Assembly: GCF_030265065.1 (NCBI RefSeq)
Contig: NC_080407.1
Span: forward strand, 42,329,666-42,393,665
Origin: Corythoichthys intestinalis
Taxonomy: Eukaryota > Chordata > Actinopteri > Syngnathiformes > Syngnathidae
DNA length: 64,000 bases
Reading direction: 5' to 3'
Part shown: piece by piece, positions 60,431 through 64,000 of the stretch
How positions within the stretch are numbered: position 1 is the first letter of the stretch
How the letters are laid out: each line of letters starts with the position of its first letter
Translations under genes and position numbers: made by a program
The notes under the pieces: generated by a model
Told to the model about the DNA's origin: nothing
Database searches by the model: none
What the model saw: only the letters and a program-made list of their open reading frames with translations

Positions 60431-62536
60431 TAGGGCTTTCAAACGATTAAAAATTTTAATCGAGTTAATCACAGCTTAAAAATTAATTAATCGTAATTAA
60501 TCGCAATTCAAACCATATCTAAAATATGCCATATTTTTCTGCAAATTATTGTTGGAATGGAAAGATAAGACAAGACGGATATATACATTCAACATACTGT
60601 ACATAAGTACTGTATTTGTTTATTATAACAATAAATCCACAAGATGGTATTAACACTATTAACATTCTTTCTGTGAAAGGGATCCACGGATAGAAAGACT
60701 TGTAATTCTTAAAGGATAAATGTGAGTTTGTATATTGTGACTAAATATTGCCATCTAGTGTATTTGTTGAGCTTTCAGTAAATGATACTGTAGCGACTTA
60801 ACTGTTCTGCCCAAATACATGATGGGAAGTGGTGCAACCATGACTGTGTGTGGTGGCTGCAAATGCTACATCTTCTCTGTGTTGGGTACACTACAGGGTG
60901 TTAAGAAAAAGATCAACTCCTGTCATTCTTCCCCACGTCGCCTCCCACAATATTTGTAGTTTTTGTGGGAGGGATGACAAAGCTTTTGTACGGTGGCCGA
61001 GAGGTGTCAGGCGAAATGCAAAGTCCAAACACTTTGCAAATAGAAAAAAAGCACGAACCCAAATTGCAAACGCTTTGCAAAAGAAAAAAGCACGTATGCA
61101 AATTGTCACAACAGGATCCCCAATTCCTTAACCGCTATTGCAAATTGGCCAAAGCACGAATCCCAAATGCCACAACACGACAGCAAATAGCTCGTAGCAC
61201 AACAGCAAACGGCTCACAGCACAGCAGCAAAATCACGCAACACCACGGCAAGAGGATGACCCGGAAGTTTAAAAAAAAAAAAAAAAAAAAGGGCGACACT
61301 TTATACACTTTAAATGTGCTTTGTGACCATCTATACGGACCTCCATGAAGTTGCCCCCACCCCGCAAATTTATATAAAAATTATGTTAATCGTTTGTGCT
61401 GCAACGGTTTTGTTGATACAGTATTATGCTTTTGTAGAGATATTAATTTCGAGTGGTGACGTCACTCGTAGCTTTTCCTCAGTTTAGCTCCCGCAGCTAA
61501 TGGAGCGTACCAACTCTCTCGATAACAGGGGGGTGTCGTAAAAACTAGCTAGCAGGAACGTAGCACAAACGAATGGCACCACTTCGGAACCATTTTTCTG
61601 TAAATGAGGGGCTTAGAGGGATGTCAGCACTCGAAATTAGTATCTCAAGCCCGTAATTTACTGCAAAATGGACCCGAATTTGTGTTAGGATACCCCTCTG
61701 TTATTGAGAGAGTTGGTACGCTCCATTAGCCGCGGGAGCTAAACTGAGGAAAAGCTACGAGTGACGTCTCCACTCGAAATTAATATTTCAATAAAAGCAT
61801 AATACTGTAGCTACAAAACCGTTGCAGCACAAACGATTAACATAATTTTAAAATAAATTTGCGGGGTGGGGGCAACTTCATTGAGGTCCGTATAGATGGT
61901 CACAAAGCACATTTAAAGTGTATGAAGTTAACTTCCGGGTCATCCTCTTGCCGTTGTGTTGCGTGATTTTGCTGCTGTGCTGTGAGCTGTTTGCTGTTGT
62001 GCTACGAGCTATTTGCTGTCGTGTTGTGGCAGTTGGGATTCGTGCTTTTGCCAATTTGCAATCGCACTTTAGGAATTGGGGATCGTGTTGTGACAATTTG
62101 CATTCGTGCTACGGGCCAGTTGCTGTCGTGTTGTTGCAATTGGGGTTCGTGCTTTTGCCAATTTGCAATCGCGCTTTCGGAATTGGGGATCGTGTTGTTG
62201 CAGTTTGCATTCGTGCTTTTTTCTTTTGCAAAGCGTTTGCAATTTGGGTTCGTGCTTTTTTCTTTTTGCATAGTGTTTGGACTTTGCATTTCGCCTGACA
62301 CCTCTCGGCCACCGTACTTTTGCCAATTAAAAGCACGGCACCAATGAATGCTTGTATCTACTCCACTCACTTGACACTGCCTCTTATCTCTGTATATAAG
62401 AAAATGGCGCCATTGTTGGCTGTTGGCGGCAATGCATGAGTGAGTCATACCGCGAATGCAATAATTGCGATAAATATTTTCACGTGATTAAAAAAATTAA
62501 TTACCGCCCATTAACGCGATAAATTTGACAGCCCTA
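60431..62536. mobile_element. Family B-related hAT-like element split by a palindrome
   Basis: Ends TAGGGCTTTCAAACG and ATTTGACAGCCCTA are flanked by the perfect 8-bp repeat CATTTAAC (60423-60430 and 62537-62544). It shares its interior with 43747-44345. A foldback element occupies about 60985-62320. Confidence 0.8.
60985..62320. repeat. 1.3-kb palindromic (foldback) element
   Basis: The left arm runs from GTACGGTGGCCGAGAGGTGT (60988) through GAGCGTACCAACTCTCTCGA to about 61540. The right arm runs from ATTGAGAGAGTTGGTACG (about 61705) to ACACCTCTCGGCCACCGTAC. The spacer is about 140-160 bp. Within the arms, AAATTGGCCAAAGCACGAA-type units recur. Long open frames here are repeat artefacts. Confidence 0.85.
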
Positions 62537-62639
62537 CATTTAACAAAACAAAATAAATGCATTAATTTGGGATGAAATGCATGACTGATGCTACACCAAT
62601 CTAACGATATATTGGCAAGCGGGGTGGCCAGTGGGGTGG

Positions 62640-62748
62640 CCAACCAATTTATAGGGGTGGCCGTGGGGATGACCCAGGACACACTGGAGAGACTTTCTCA
62701 GGGCTGGCCTGGGAACTCCTTGAGATCCCACTGGAGGAGCTGGTGGAG
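62640..62748. mobile_element. LINE-like 3' scrap
   Basis: The sequence ACCCAGGACACACTGGAG through GGCCTGGGAACTCCTTGAG is a phrase common near the 3' end of fish non-LTR elements. It is a short fragment. Confidence 0.45.
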
Positions 62749-64000
62749 CAGTGTTGGGAATAACGCCGTTATAAATGACGCCGTTACATAACGGCGTTAT
62801 TTTTTCAGTAACGGGCTAATCTAATTATTTTTTCCGCCGTTACAACGCCGTTAATGTTACTGTCGGTCGAAAGCGGTGTGTTACTTACTTTGAATAAATT
62901 GAAGAAACTACCAGCCGTAGCGAGTCTACTCTGCTCTGTTTGTTATCCAAGACTTGGGGTGCGTTCAGGTTCATGGCAATGAAAATAGTAAACACACATA
63001 GCCTACCTTTGCAAGAACAATGGAGTTGCCGTTTGATACGGTCATAATGTAGAGGTTCTGCACCCATCCGCAGCAAAACTTTTTGGAGCTTTGTAGCGAT
63101 TTGTAATTTCGGAATCGCTGAGGAGTTTAGTAACTTACACCAAACAATAAATACAGCAGAATGTCCATTTCGTGTAATTGTGAAAGCCCGTCGACAGCTT
63201 TACTCCATTTGTCTTCGGCTTGCTCGTAAGGGTCAACATTGTTCACATTCTTAAAGAGCATACGACAGGACAAAAAAAGTCTTAAATAGCATTATTATGT
63301 GAATTAGAATCATATTTTGAGACGATTCGATTATATACAACAATTTAGCAAAGCGCAGATGACGAGAAATTAGTCTTTTAATCTGCTGGTTAGCCACGCC
63401 TACCATTAGAGGGCTCTAGCGTCCCCAACAGGTGGACGACGTCAGCGAGTGAATGGGCTCATCGGTTTTATTATTAGGCCCATTGAGGGGGAAATTATTC
63501 AGAACGAGGAAAACGCGACGAAGAGAGCCGCAAAAAAGTCATTGTTTCAGTCTCTCTACTCCAATATTTTTACAGGATATTCTTTTTATCCAAGTGTTTT
63601 CCCATATTGCTAAATAAATGGCATGGTCATGACAAATAACAGTCTTGTGCTAATGGAATATGAAATAATAAAAATGCACTTATTCAGGACGACATGGCAA
63701 AATTACTCCATAATGGTCAAAACTGTCGACTTCACCTTTACTGTCGCACCTCCCGAACGATACTTTATGACACCTAAATCGGACACATGTCATTTCCCTT
63801 CCCCGGCTTCGGAGAATGTAAACAAACCAAGAGGCGTGACAGCTAGTCGACATGCTAACCCAAATCGAGTGATGTTTCAAAGTCTTCGAAGCAGAAAATC
63901 ACACATAACTAGCCCGGATTATTTGACATGACGACTGGGTTGTCGATCGTCTTTGCGGATCGGCAAACCGCCCGGCGGAGAGCAATTTACAGTTCGTTCC
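62749..64000. mobile_element. Start of a hAT-like element (CAGTGTTGGGAATAACG); extent unknown
   Basis: CAGTGTTGGGAATAACG followed by repeated AACGGCGTTA motifs is a typical hAT terminal arrangement. The right end is not in the window or not recognised. The remainder of the window (63 to 64 kb) shows no supported gene; the 102-codon plus-strand frame at 63623-63931 has no recognisable motif. Confidence 0.45.

Noticed and set aside
60965-62448. Several overlapping frames of 70-148 codons
   Set aside because: They follow the palindromic element and its internal short repeats on both strands. No protein family fits.

Overview
This is eukaryotic DNA, almost certainly from a teleost fish. Multi-exon genes with GT-AG introns sit in a dense mass of Tc1/mariner, hAT-like and other DNA transposons and fish-type LINE fragments. 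The species cannot be named from the sequence alone.

Host genes. (1) mtm1 (minus strand, coding 24643 to 16697, 15 coding exons, 610 aa) and (2) mtmr1 (minus strand, coding 14219 to 4171, 15 coding exons, 637 aa) are tandem myotubularin phosphoinositide 3-phosphatase genes. They have the same order and orientation as the human MTM1-MTMR1 pair. Every exon was joined by hand; frames agree at each junction and both keep the HCSDGWDRT active site. (3) A plus-strand NAT16/histidine N-acetyltransferase (hisat-like) gene codes at 45139-46332 (4 exons, 331 aa), with a likely noncoding first exon near 35.3 kb. (4) A minus-strand gene of unknown function (52150-55077, two coding exons, about 954 aa) is charged and Ser-rich and carries an 18-residue tandem repeat. 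(5) Splice-bounded exon candidates near 58.6-59.0 kb may be the edge of a further gene.

Layout. 0.1-3.3 kb: a Tc1-like inverted dimer with a LINE fragment. 4.2-14.2 kb: mtmr1, whose intron 2 holds a 6.6-kb nest of transposons. 14.5-15.7 kb: a 1.2-kb palindrome between the two myotubularin genes. 16.7-24.6 kb: mtm1, with two tiny introns (58 and about 63 bp of non-transposon sequence) enlarged by insertions. 25-27.2 kb: a tail-to-tail LINE pair. 27.3-28.6 kb: a tandem repeat of about 340 bp. 31-34.7 kb: the mtm1 promoter candidate and another nest. 35.2-45.1 kb: the hisat-like 5' exon candidate and a 9.2-kb nested transposon block that includes one Tc1-like element with an intact 339-aa transposase. 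46.6-47.7 kb: an array of short hairpin units downstream of the hisat-like gene. 48.8-51.4 kb and 55.6-58.6 kb: Tc1 elements carrying other transposons. 59.0-64.0 kb: hAT-like elements, one split by a 1.3-kb palindrome.

The main themes are the two adjacent lipid phosphatases with conserved order and the repeated use of a few insertion hubs. One hAT-like family with CAAGGGCGTAGG ends occurs four times and hosts most other insertions. A scrap of mtm1 exon 3 plus its intron lies inside mtmr1 intron 2. I saw no LTR retroelement, retrovirus or Polinton, and no tRNA, rRNA or CRISPR.
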